Shown here: positions 25,584 to 33,553 of the stretch, one piece after another | Layout: every line of letters starts with the position of its first letter | Position numbering within the stretch: position 1 is the first letter of the stretch | From: Sorangium aterium | GTDB lineage: Bacteria; Myxococcota_A; Polyangia; Polyangiales; Polyangiaceae | Reading direction: 5' to 3' | Assembly (NCBI RefSeq): GCF_028368935.1 | Contig: NZ_JAQNDK010000004.1 | Coordinates: 1,364,001 to 1,428,000 of the forward strand | DNA length: 64,000 nucleotides | Notes under the pieces: model-generated | Told to the model about the DNA's origin: nothing | Database searches by the model: none | What the model saw: the letters and a program-made list of their open reading frames with translations, nothing else | Position numbers and translations under genes: made by a program

Positions 25584-26252
25584 TCAGCCTCTTCGCCTGG
25601 TCGTTGCTCGGTCCCTCCGGCCAGCGTCGCCGCGCGCCACGTCGGCTGTCGCCTCGGTGGTGCCAGCGGCCTTCGTCCGTGGGACGCGCTCGTTGCCGTC
25701 GCCGCCCGGCGCGCGCAGCCCGACGTCGCCGCCGTCGCATCGCATTACGTCGAACGAGGCGTGCCTGCGCGGATCGAGCGAGGCGCGCCTGTGCGGCAGG
25801 AACGGGAGCGCGTCGTGCCTCGTGATCTCGACCTTGTTCTCTTCGTCGATCGTCACGGTGAACGTGCGGTCCACGTCGCACGTCGTCTCGGGGTCCGCGA
25901 GCTGACCGCGCACATGGAAACTGGCGGTCGTGGCGCCGTCGTCCATGCGGGCGACGATGGTCCTCGACTCGTTGAAGGCGCTGATGGTCATTCCGGACAA
26001 GGCCGTCACGACGGGGGGCTCGGTCCACTCGCCGTCATGGTTCAGCTGAATGAGAAGGGGAGCCAAGGGATCATCCTCGGGATCCTTGTTGAACCACCCC
26101 GTCGCCCACAGCCCTTGCCAGGAGCTGTGGGCCACATTGACGCACTCGAGCGGTGGAGACGGTGGATTGGTCGAGCCGTCCTCCTCACACGCGGTGAGCC
26201 CCGCGGTCGCGACCACGAGCAGCAACTGCTTCGCTCTCTCCCTTTTACCCAT
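25584..26252 (-). CDS. small lipoprotein of unknown function
   Basis: 222 residues from ATG 26252, preceded by AGGACAGGGAG. The N-terminus (MGKRERAKQLLLVVATAGLT) ends in a Thr-Ala-Cys lipobox at Cys22. A compact beta-rich region follows: CVNVAHSSWQGLWATGWFNK, LLIQLNHDGEW, MTISAFNESRTIVARM, FHVRGQLADPETTCDVDRTF and EENKVEITRHDALPF. That looks like a secreted beta-barrel or lipocalin-like domain. The last 75 residues are Arg-, Gly- and Asp-rich and look unlike a folded domain; a frame change near 25800 cannot be excluded. No family recognised. Confidence 0.6.
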   Translation of the reverse strand: MGKRERAKQLLLVVATAGLTACEEDGSTNPPSPPLECVNVAHSSWQGLWATGWFNKDPEDDPLAPLLIQLNHDGEWTEPPVVTALSGMTISAFNESRTIVARMDDGATTASFHVRGQLADPETTCDVDRTFTVTIDEENKVEITRHDALPFLPHRRASLDPRRHASFDVMRCDGGDVGLRAPGGDGNERVPRTKAAGTTEATADVARGDAGRRDRATTRRRG

Positions 26253-26485
26253 CTCCCTGTCCTTCCTGCCTTCGGTGCGCCGCTCCCCCGCCATGCCGGC
26301 GGTCGCAGCGCGGCGGCCAGCCCTGCCATGACCATCCTAGGTAGCGGTGCGCCGACCTGGCGACCCACGCGCACGAAGACGACGATGTCGCGGCCCCATC
26401 CGTGCACCTCGGGCGCGGCCGGCGGCGCTCTCGCGCCGCGGGGGCGTCCTCTCGCGCTTGCTGGTAGAAGCTTCGCCCAGCACCC

Positions 26486-27367
26486 ATGCTCAACACCTCT
26501 CCCCCGCTCATCGTCCTTGGCTGCGGCTTCACCGGCGCGGTGGTCGCCGGCCTGCGGAGGGCGTCCGGCGGCCGCGTCGTCGCGACGACGCGCTCGTTCG
26601 AGCGCGCCGCGGAGCTCGCGCAGGCAGGCATCGAGGTGAGCGTCCTCCCGGCCCTCACCGCCGAGGCCGTCGACCGGCTCGTGACGGACGGCGCGGACGT
26701 GCTCGTCGCCTTCCCGCCCGACGGCGCGACCGACGCCGCGATCGCGCCCTCGCTCCGCCGCGCGCGCGCGATCGCGTACGTCTCGTCGACCGCGGTGTAC
26801 GGCGACGCGACGGGGCGCATCGACGAGGCGACGCCCACGTCGGCCGACGGCCCGCGCGCCGCGGCGCGCCTCGCGGCCGAGGACGTGTACCGCGCGCGTG
26901 GCGCCGTGGTGCTGCGCGCCGCGGGCATCTACGGCCCGGGCCGCGGCCTGCACCAGCGGCTCCTGCGCGGCGACTTCCGCATGACCGGCGTGGGCGATCG
27001 GCAGGGCAGGAACGTCGTCTCGCGCATCCACGTCGAGGACCTCGCGCGCCTCGCGCTCGCGGCGCTGGAGCGCGCCGCCCCCGGCGAGGCCTTCCTGGTC
27101 GCGGACGACGCGCCCGTGCCGCAGATCGAGGTCGTCCGCTGGCTCTGCGCGCGGCTCGGCCTCGCGCTGCCGGCCGGCGCGCCGCGGGAGGATCTGCACG
27201 AGACGCTCCGCCACGATCGCGCCGTGGACAACGCGAAGATCAAGCGCGCCCTCGGCATGGCGCTGCTCTATCCGAGCTACGTCGAAGGGTTCGAGGCGTG
27301 CCTGGCCGTCGAGGCCGAGGCGCCGGCCCCCGCGGCGAGCGAGCGCGGCCCGCGGCACCGCGGGTGA
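26486..27367 (+). CDS. NAD(P)-binding epimerase-like protein (atypical SDR)
   Basis: 293 residues, ATG 26486. Rossmann opening LIVLGCGFTGAVVAGL (Gly-x-Gly-x-x-Gly), then VVATTRSFERAAELA, DVLVAFPPDG, the strand AIAYVSSTAVYGDATG, and VVLRAAGIYGPGRGLHQRLLRG, followed by RIHVEDLARLALAALER. This is the YeeZ/atypical extended SDR pattern. The canonical Tyr-x-x-x-Lys is not obvious (region AARLAAEDVYRARG), so catalysis may be altered. Substrate unknown. The gap before it (26253-26485) is a divergent promoter region with the lipoprotein gene. Confidence 0.82.
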   Translation: MLNTSPPLIVLGCGFTGAVVAGLRRASGGRVVATTRSFERAAELAQAGIEVSVLPALTAEAVDRLVTDGADVLVAFPPDGATDAAIAPSLRRARAIAYVSSTAVYGDATGRIDEATPTSADGPRAAARLAAEDVYRARGAVVLRAAGIYGPGRGLHQRLLRGDFRMTGVGDRQGRNVVSRIHVEDLARLALAALERAAPGEAFLVADDAPVPQIEVVRWLCARLGLALPAGAPREDLHETLRHDRAVDNAKIKRALGMALLYPSYVEGFEACLAVEAEAPAPAASERGPRHRG

Positions 27368-27424
27368 GCTGCGCTGGCATCGCGGGTGGACGCCGCGCGA
27401 CCGCGCCGTTCGCCGCTCGCGCTG

Positions 27425-28105
27425 CTACGACTCGTCGTCCGCGCTGCCTTGCGGCGGCTCCTGCGGCTCCGTCGCGTCGAGCCGGTCGAGCTCGCGAAAG
27501 AGCGCGTCCAGATCGAGCGTCAGCCCCTCGCAGCCCGGGACCTCCGGGAGCACCCCTCCGGGCGCGGTGAGGCGGTGGTGGTAGAGCCCGCCGCGCGCGA
27601 GCTCGTGGATCTCGAGGGTGCGGAGCTGCGGATCGAGCAACCAGTACCAGCGCACCCCGAACGCGGCGTACTCCTCGAGCTTCTCGACGCGATCGCGCCG
27701 GCTGTCCCGCGGCGAGGGGGAGACGATCTCGACCATGATGTCCGGCGGGACGCCGACGGCGCCACGGGCCGGGGGCCTCCGCGAGGTCGGAAGGAACGCC
27801 GACACGTCGGATTTGCGCCCGCGCCGCGGCCTGAGCGCGTACTTCACCTCGGAGCCGAAGACGAAGCCGCCGCGCGGGATGAGCCAGGCCCGCAGGGTGT
27901 GGATGAGCCAGGCGACGGCCAGCTCGTGGACGCAATCGGGCATCTCTTCCTCGACCAGGCGGCCATCGATGAGCTCACCGGCCTCGTCTTCCGGCAGCGC
28001 TGCCCACTCCGCGACGGACAAGAGGCGGGCTGCCTGGGGCTCAGGATACGGGCGCTGGCTCACGCCTGAAAAAGTACCATCACCGCGCGCCTCGTGCCCG
28101 GTCAT
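27425..28105 (-). CDS. Uma2 family endonuclease (DUF820)
   Basis: 226 residues from ATG 28105; an ATG at 28168 in the same frame is an alternative, and no start has a good ribosome site. The Uma2 core is a PD-(D/E)xK-like fold: LPEDEAGELIDGRLVEEEMP, GGFVFGSEVKYAL, SDVSAFLPTS, DIMVEIVSPSPRDSRRDRVEK (the Glu and later Lys of the nuclease site) and LEEYAAFGVRWYWLLDPQ. These proteins are very abundant in Sorangium and cyanobacteria, often associated with mobile DNA, and their function is not established. The frame extends further upstream across the CotH promoter as a Pro-rich shadow, which I exclude. Confidence 0.88.
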   Translation of the reverse strand: MTGHEARGDGTFSGVSQRPYPEPQAARLLSVAEWAALPEDEAGELIDGRLVEEEMPDCVHELAVAWLIHTLRAWLIPRGGFVFGSEVKYALRPRRGRKSDVSAFLPTSRRPPARGAVGVPPDIMVEIVSPSPRDSRRDRVEKLEEYAAFGVRWYWLLDPQLRTLEIHELARGGLYHHRLTAPGGVLPEVPGCEGLTLDLDALFRELDRLDATEPQEPPQGSADDES

Positions 28106-28241
28106 GAGCGGGGTCGCGCGGCGCGCCTGCAAGGCGCGGCGACGCACGATGTCCAGCGAGGCATCCATGTAGGCCGTGAAAATCAGGCATCGACGGACGG
28201 GAGGGCCGCGACTAGTGTCGAGGTTCTTGGAGGATCGTTGG

Positions 28242-30299
28242 ATGAAGCTTGGGTATTGGATGGTGCTTGCACTTGCGGCTGCCGCGGTGGGCGCAGGCTG
28301 CGGTGATGACGAAGGCGCGAGCAGCGGCGTCGGGCCAGGCGGCTCGGGCGGGGCCGGCGCCGGAGGCGCTGGAGGCGGAGGCGCCGGAGGCGCCGGTGGA
28401 GAGGGCGGCACGAGCGACGGCGGGAGCGGCGGGCAGCCCCCGACGCCGCGGTGCGAGCCGTCCGACCCCGCGCTGGCCGACCGCGACGCGGACGAGCTGT
28501 ACGCGGCGGAGGAGGTCCCGCGCTTCGACTTCTATCTTCCGGAAGAGCGCTGGGCGGAGCTCAAGGAGAACGCCCGTGACGAGCAGTATGTCGAGGCCGA
28601 GGCCTGCTACAAGGGCAAGAGCCTGGGCGTGGTGGGCCTGCGCTTCAAGGGGGGTTACGGCACCCTGGACATGTGCTTCGACGGGGAGGGAAACCTCACC
28701 TGTCCGAAGCTCAGCATGAAGGTGAAGTTCGACGAGTACGTCGACGGACAGCGCTTCTACGCGCAGAAGCGCCTGAACTTCCACTCCATGATCTGGGACC
28801 CCACACGGCTCCACGAGCGGATCGCCTATGGCCTGTTCCGGGAGATGGGCGTGGCCGCCCCGCGGAGCGCGTGGGCGACGCTGAGCGTGAACGGCGAGTC
28901 GCAGGGGCTCTTCTCGATGGTCGAGGACGTGGATGGCCGCTTCCTGGAACACCACTTCTCCGACGCTCCGGACGGCGATCTCTACAAGGAAGCGTGGCCG
29001 GTCTCGGACGACGCCGGCTACTACGCGGAGCGGATCGAGACGAACGAGGACGCGGCCACGCACAGCCGCTTCATCGCGTTCTCGACCGCCCTCGCGTCCG
29101 CCGAGGGCGCGGGGCGCCTCTCCGCGCTGTCGGAATGGACGGACATCGAGCAGCTGCAGCGCTACATGGCCGTCGACGAGACGATCGTCAACTGGGACGG
29201 CGTCACGACCTACTATGCCAACGAGGCCGGCGTCGCCGCCAACCACAACTTCTACTTCTACGACGAGTCCTCGTCGGGCAAGTTCCACCTCATCCCGTGG
29301 GATCTCGATCAGACCCTCGGCCCCAGCACCTACTTCGGCCACGTGCCGCGCTGGACGGAGACGCCGGCGGACTGCAGCGCCTTGGTCCCTGTGTTCATGG
29401 GCTCCGAGCTCGTGCGCCCGCCGGGCTGCGACGCGCTGTTCGGCGCCTTGAACCAGGACGCAGCGGGCTACAAGGCCGCGCTCCAGGCGCTCTATGAGGG
29501 CCCGTTCAGCGAGGGGCGGCTCGAGGAGCAGGTCGACAAGTACGCGGCGCTGATCCGCGCCGCCGTCGAGGAGGACCCGCTCGGCCCCGGGCTCGCCGGG
29601 TGGGAGCCCGCGGTGGAGCGCCTCAGGCACGAGCTGCCGATCTTGCGAGAGCGCCTGGGGCGCTTCGCGAGCGACACGCCGCTCGCGCCCTTCTCGTTCA
29701 CCGCGACGGGGATCAACGACTTCGAGGCCGCGGACACGCTCGGGCTCTACGTCGGGACGGTGGTGTCCACCAACAACGCGTCGAGCGCCGTGCCGGGCCT
29801 TTCGCAGGAAGATCCGCTGAACGGCGCGCAGAGCATGCTCCTCCGCTTCGATTTCCGCGACGAGGCGGCTCCCTGGGGGCAGTACGTGTACTTCGGGGTG
29901 CCTCTCGCCGAGGGCGTGATCGACGCGACCGCGCTCGAGGGGGTCCGCTTCTGGGCGCGGGCGGAGGCGGCGCGGGGGATGCGCTTCGACGTCGAGAGCC
30001 CGGCGCAGAGCGAAGGGCTCACGGGGGTCCGTCACGGGTGGGACGTGCGGCTCACCGCGGAGCCGACGCTGATCGAGCTGAGGTTCGCCGACATGGCGCT
30101 CCCCGGCTGGGCCATCGATCAGGGGCGCGACCCGGGCGACGACGTGAACGACGTGCTCCGATCGATCGTCGGCCTCTCCTTCAGCGCGGAGATGAACGGC
30201 GTTCGCGCGAACGGCTTCCTCGGCAAGGACAAGGTCGACTCGGGCACCATCGAGATCGATGACGTCGAGTTCTTCGGCCCGACGTCCGAATCACCCTGA
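28242..30299 (+). CDS. CotH kinase family lipoprotein
   Basis: 685 residues from ATG 28242, preceded by TTGGAGGAT. Signal peptide ending VGAGC, Cys20 as lipidation site, then a Gly/Ala/Ser-rich linker to about residue 65. The CotH domain spans about 85-480: FDFYLPEERWAELKEN, GLRFKGGYGTLD, LNFHSMIWDPTRLHERIAYG, SMVEDVDGRFLEHHF, and HNFYFYDESSSGKFHLIPWD followed by DQTLG, which holds the Asp residues for metal/ATP. CotH proteins are atypical surface kinases, needed for spore-coat assembly in Bacillus. The C-terminal 200 residues (GINDFEAADTLGLYVGTV onward) look like a carbohydrate-binding jelly roll. It ends tail-to-tail with the next gene, overlapping by nine bases. Confidence 0.9.
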   Translation: MKLGYWMVLALAAAAVGAGCGDDEGASSGVGPGGSGGAGAGGAGGGGAGGAGGEGGTSDGGSGGQPPTPRCEPSDPALADRDADELYAAEEVPRFDFYLPEERWAELKENARDEQYVEAEACYKGKSLGVVGLRFKGGYGTLDMCFDGEGNLTCPKLSMKVKFDEYVDGQRFYAQKRLNFHSMIWDPTRLHERIAYGLFREMGVAAPRSAWATLSVNGESQGLFSMVEDVDGRFLEHHFSDAPDGDLYKEAWPVSDDAGYYAERIETNEDAATHSRFIAFSTALASAEGAGRLSALSEWTDIEQLQRYMAVDETIVNWDGVTTYYANEAGVAANHNFYFYDESSSGKFHLIPWDLDQTLGPSTYFGHVPRWTETPADCSALVPVFMGSELVRPPGCDALFGALNQDAAGYKAALQALYEGPFSEGRLEEQVDKYAALIRAAVEEDPLGPGLAGWEPAVERLRHELPILRERLGRFASDTPLAPFSFTATGINDFEAADTLGLYVGTVVSTNNASSAVPGLSQEDPLNGAQSMLLRFDFRDEAAPWGQYVYFGVPLAEGVIDATALEGVRFWARAEAARGMRFDVESPAQSEGLTGVRHGWDVRLTAEPTLIELRFADMALPGWAIDQGRDPGDDVNDVLRSIVGLSFSAEMNGVRANGFLGKDKVDSGTIEIDDVEFFGPTSESP

Positions 30300-32039
30300 G
30301 CGACGGATACGGAGGCCCGGAGCCGAGCGCCCCGGGTCTCCGCGCCTCCGGCGGCGGAGCCCGAGGCCCACGGCGAGGAGCAACGCGGCCCCTCCGCCGG
30401 CGGAGGGCGCGTCGCCGCCGAGGCTGCAGCTGCAGCCCGCCGACTCCCCGCTCCCGCTCGCGTCCCCGCCGGCGCCGGTGGAGGGAGCTCCGCCCGAGCC
30501 CGATCCGGCCCCGCCCGAGCCCGACGCGGCGTCGCCCGCGCCGACCGAGGCGGCCACGTCGAGCGTCGGACCCGCCGACGTCGTGGTGGCAGGAGACGGC
30601 GGCTCCTCGGCGCACATGCCGGCCACGCACCGCTCGCCCGCGGGGCAGACGATGCCGTCGCAGAGGTCGACGCACGCCCCGCTACGGCAATAGGTGCCCT
30701 CGCCGCACGCGACGTCGGCGCACGCCGCCTCGACGCACCGCCCGGTGTCCGCCGCGCAGCGGTCGTCCGACGGGCAGCCCCGGCAGCCGCACTCGACAAC
30801 GCACACGCCGCTCTCGCACACCTCGCCGGCGCCGCACGTCACGCCGTCGCATGGATCCAGGCAGCGGTCGCCGCGACAGGTCTGGCCGTGCGGGCACACC
30901 ACGCCGTCGCACGGGGCGCGGCACACGCCGTCATGGCACACCTGGCCGACATCGCACTTCGCGTCGACGCACGCCTGCTCGACGCACAGGCCCTCCACGC
31001 ACACGAGCCCAGGATCGCACGGGAACTCGGCCGAGCCGCAGCGGTTCACGCAGCGGCCGCGGCTGCACACCTGGTCTTCCGGACAGGGCGCCTCCTCGTC
31101 GACGATGTCGTCGCAGTCGTTGTCGATGCCGTCGCACTGCTCGACCTGGCTGCCAGGCTCGACGATCGGCGTGCAGATCGCCTGTCCCTGCGCGTCGCAG
31201 TCCGAGATCCCCGCGCGGCACGCGCCCACGTTCTCCTCGACCTCGCACGGCTGGCCGGCCGCGGGGCACGTGATGCCGGAGAAGCGGAACAGGAAGTCCT
31301 CGTAATCGAGGTCGTTGCCGTTGACGCCCGCGGCGCCGGCGGCGTTCCGGAAGTCGAGATCCTCGAACCCCAGGTAGAACGTGTTGGCGAGCTGGTTCGA
31401 CCTGTAGATGAGATCGGAGTACCAGGGCCCCGGACTCGCGCACGCCGTACACTCCACGTTGAACCGATGCTCGGTGTAGTGGTACTGCGTGGCGTTTCCA
31501 TCGCCGGTGCCGTTCGGGTTGGGGATCAGCACGAAGCCGATGAGGCCGCCCGCGTAGGCGGGGTTCTCCCGGATCGAGACGGCCGTCAGCTCGCGCTTCT
31601 CTGCGGGCGGCAGAGCGCCAGAGAACGGAAAGAGGATCTGGATATCGCTCTCCGGCGCCGGCGTGCCGAGGTTGGCGCCGGTGTCCACAGGGACGTACCG
31701 CGGCGGGTCGCCGCTGTCGCGGGCATCATCGACGTTGTACCAGCCGACCGCGAAGTTGGCGCCTCCTCCCTTGTCGATGTACTTGCCGCTGAACTCGCAG
31801 AGCGGCGAGAACACCTGGGGCTCCACCGCGGCGTCGACCACGACGTCGATCATCTCGTCGAGGCTGTCGTTCTTTGCCGAGCCGTTCAGCAGAGAGCTGA
31901 GCCGGTTCGTGATCACGGGGATGACGGTGCCGTTCGGCTGCACCACGTCCGCGCGCGCCGTCCCGCCCGCGGCGAGCGCCACGAGGAGGGCCACACGCCA
32001 CGCGAGAGCAGACGGTTTGTTGGGGGTCGACCAGCGCAT
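30291..32039 (-). CDS. Cys-rich surface protein with MopE-like motif and MYXO-CTERM-like tail
   Basis: 582 residues from ATG 32039, preceded by GGAAGGAG. Signal peptide (SALAWRVALLVALAAGGTARA). A DUF4114-like beta domain follows to about residue 290 (FPFSGALPPAEKRELTAVSI, ANTFYLGFEDLDFRNA and LDYEDFLFRFSGI). A MopE-type metal motif CDGIDNDCDDIVDE lies near residue 300. Then comes a run of Cys-rich units (about 312-490) of the form CDGVxCxxGxxCxxGxC, a Gly/Ser/Ala linker, and a tail SAGCSCSLGG-hydrophobic-LRRRRRG. That last piece matches the MYXO-CTERM sorting signal: Gly-Cys, helix, Arg cluster. The protein is probably lipid-anchored on the outer surface. Substrate or adhesive role unknown. 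Confidence 0.88.
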   Translation of the reverse strand: MRWSTPNKPSALAWRVALLVALAAGGTARADVVQPNGTVIPVITNRLSSLLNGSAKNDSLDEMIDVVVDAAVEPQVFSPLCEFSGKYIDKGGGANFAVGWYNVDDARDSGDPPRYVPVDTGANLGTPAPESDIQILFPFSGALPPAEKRELTAVSIRENPAYAGGLIGFVLIPNPNGTGDGNATQYHYTEHRFNVECTACASPGPWYSDLIYRSNQLANTFYLGFEDLDFRNAAGAAGVNGNDLDYEDFLFRFSGITCPAAGQPCEVEENVGACRAGISDCDAQGQAICTPIVEPGSQVEQCDGIDNDCDDIVDEEAPCPEDQVCSRGRCVNRCGSAEFPCDPGLVCVEGLCVEQACVDAKCDVGQVCHDGVCRAPCDGVVCPHGQTCRGDRCLDPCDGVTCGAGEVCESGVCVVECGCRGCPSDDRCAADTGRCVEAACADVACGEGTYCRSGACVDLCDGIVCPAGERCVAGMCAEEPPSPATTTSAGPTLDVAASVGAGDAASGSGGAGSGSGGAPSTGAGGDASGSGESAGCSCSLGGDAPSAGGGAALLLAVGLGLRRRRRGDPGRSAPGLRIRRSG

Positions 32040-32413
32040 CGGGCTTCTCCTTCCGACAGGATATGTGAGTCCGGATCGTAAATTGGACTCGAGTTTCGCT
32101 CTCCTGTCCAGATGCCGCGCGCGCACGAACGCGCCAAGCAACGACGGATGTGGATGATCAACGCACTTGAGGACACCCTGTATCTGTGCGTGCGAAGACG
32201 AGTGATCCCCTTTTTCCGTGTGCCGGAAGATGGTTGATGACGCGTGATGACGAGCGGACGCCCGGCGCTGGCGCTTCGCCGCCTCTGGCGTCCCCAGCCC
32301 AGCGCCCGCTCAACGCAGCGAGCCGGCAGGCTCCGCCGTGTCACCCTGCGCAGACCGCGGCGCTCACCCCGCGCCGTCGGTGCGCGCCGCGCCCGCCGTC
32401 CGGGCGGAGGCGC
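32040..32413. other. gene-free gap between MYXO-CTERM gene and obgE
   Basis: 374 bases, upstream region of the minus-strand MYXO-CTERM gene and downstream of the obgE stop. The 32040-32250 part is less GC-rich, as expected of a promoter. The only clear signal is the ribosome site of the MYXO-CTERM gene. No convincing open frame, terminator or RNA was seen. Confidence 0.5.
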
Positions 32414-33454
32414 TCAGCCTTCCTGCTCTGCCGGCTCTTCCCGCTTGCGCGCGAGCGCCGCGAGCTCGCGGACGAGCTCAGGCATTCCCTCGCCCGTCGC
32501 GGCGCTGATGAGGTGGAGCTTCACCTTCGCCTTCGCGAACCGCGCCTTGAGCTTCGGGTAGGCCTCGCGCACCTCGGTCAGATCGGCCTTCGTCAGGACG
32601 ACGATCTCGGGGCGCTCCGCGATCTCCGGGCTGAACTTCTTGAGCTCCTTGCGGAGCGCCCGGTAGTCGGCGAGCGGCTCGCGGCCCTCGCCCGGGTCGA
32701 GCGTCACGAGGTGGAGGAGCGCTCGTGTCCGCTCCACGTGCCTCAGGAACTGGATGCCGAGCCCGACCCCCTCGCTCGCGCCCGGGACCAGCCCGGGGAT
32801 GTCCGCGATGACGAAGCTCGACCCGCCCGACCGGACGCCGCCGCCGATCTCGACCATGCCCAGGATCGGGGTGAGCGTCGTGAACGGGTAGTCGCCGATC
32901 TTGGGCCGGGCCGCAGAGACGGCGGCGACGAAGGTGCTCTTGCCGGCGTTGGGGAAGCCGAGCAGGCCGATGTCGGCGAGCACCTTCAGCTCGAGGCGGA
33001 GCTCGCGGGCCTCGCCCGGCTCGCCCGGCTCGGCGCGGCGCGGCGCCCTGTCGTGCGGCGACTTGAAGTGCAGGTTGCCGCGGCCCCCCTTGCCGCCGCG
33101 AGCGACGATGACCCGCTGGCCGTGCTCGGTCACGTCGGCGATCAGCTCGCCGCTCTCCGCATCGAAGATCTGCGTCCCCACGGGGAGCTTCTCGACCCGA
33201 TCGGCGCCGGCGCGCCCGTGGCAGTCGCTCCCCATCCCGTGCTCGCCCCTGTCGGCCTCGAGCGTGCGCGCGTAGGTGAAGTCGAGTAGCGTGGACAGGC
33301 CTCCGTCGCCCACGAAGACGACGTCCCCGCCGCGGCCGCCGTCTCCACCCGCGGGGCCGCCGAACGGGATGTACTTCTCACGACGGAACGCGATCGCTCC
33401 ATTGCCGCCATCCCCGGCGATCACCTTCAGACGGCACCGATCGACGAACCGCAT
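32414..33454 (-). CDS. obgE: Obg family GTPase
   Basis: 346 residues, ATG 33454. The N-terminal Obg fold is glycine-rich (FVDRCRLKVIAGDGGNGAIA, GGPAGGDGGRGGDVVFV, VARGGKGGRGNLHF). The GTPase domain carries G1 GFPNAGKST, G2 DYPFTTLTP, G3 DIPGL and G4 TKAD, with a final ISAATGEGM G5-like segment. There is no extra C-terminal OCT domain, as in many proteobacterial members. ObgE acts in 50S ribosome assembly and stress control. It is divergent from the histidine kinase gene; no rplU-rpmA partner is in the window. Confidence 0.96.
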   Translation of the reverse strand: MRFVDRCRLKVIAGDGGNGAIAFRREKYIPFGGPAGGDGGRGGDVVFVGDGGLSTLLDFTYARTLEADRGEHGMGSDCHGRAGADRVEKLPVGTQIFDAESGELIADVTEHGQRVIVARGGKGGRGNLHFKSPHDRAPRRAEPGEPGEARELRLELKVLADIGLLGFPNAGKSTFVAAVSAARPKIGDYPFTTLTPILGMVEIGGGVRSGGSSFVIADIPGLVPGASEGVGLGIQFLRHVERTRALLHLVTLDPGEGREPLADYRALRKELKKFSPEIAERPEIVVLTKADLTEVREAYPKLKARFAKAKVKLHLISAATGEGMPELVRELAALARKREEPAEQEG

Positions 33455-33553
33455 GACGGCGGCTCATAGCATACAATTTAGGAAAGACCCCAAAGCGGAA
33501 GGACGCCCCGCGCCTCGGGCCGCCCGCCGGACCGCTCGCCCAGGAGACCCCAG

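Noticed and set aside
26040-27358. Long minus-strand frame opposite the epimerase-like gene at 26486-27367
   Set aside because: Shadow of the plus-strand gene; the plus-strand protein has a clear Rossmann motif and the minus frame has none.
28106-28411. N-terminal Pro-rich extension of the Uma2 frame
   Set aside because: It is the antisense of the CotH Gly-rich linker and of its promoter; Uma2 proteins are normally about 190-230 residues.
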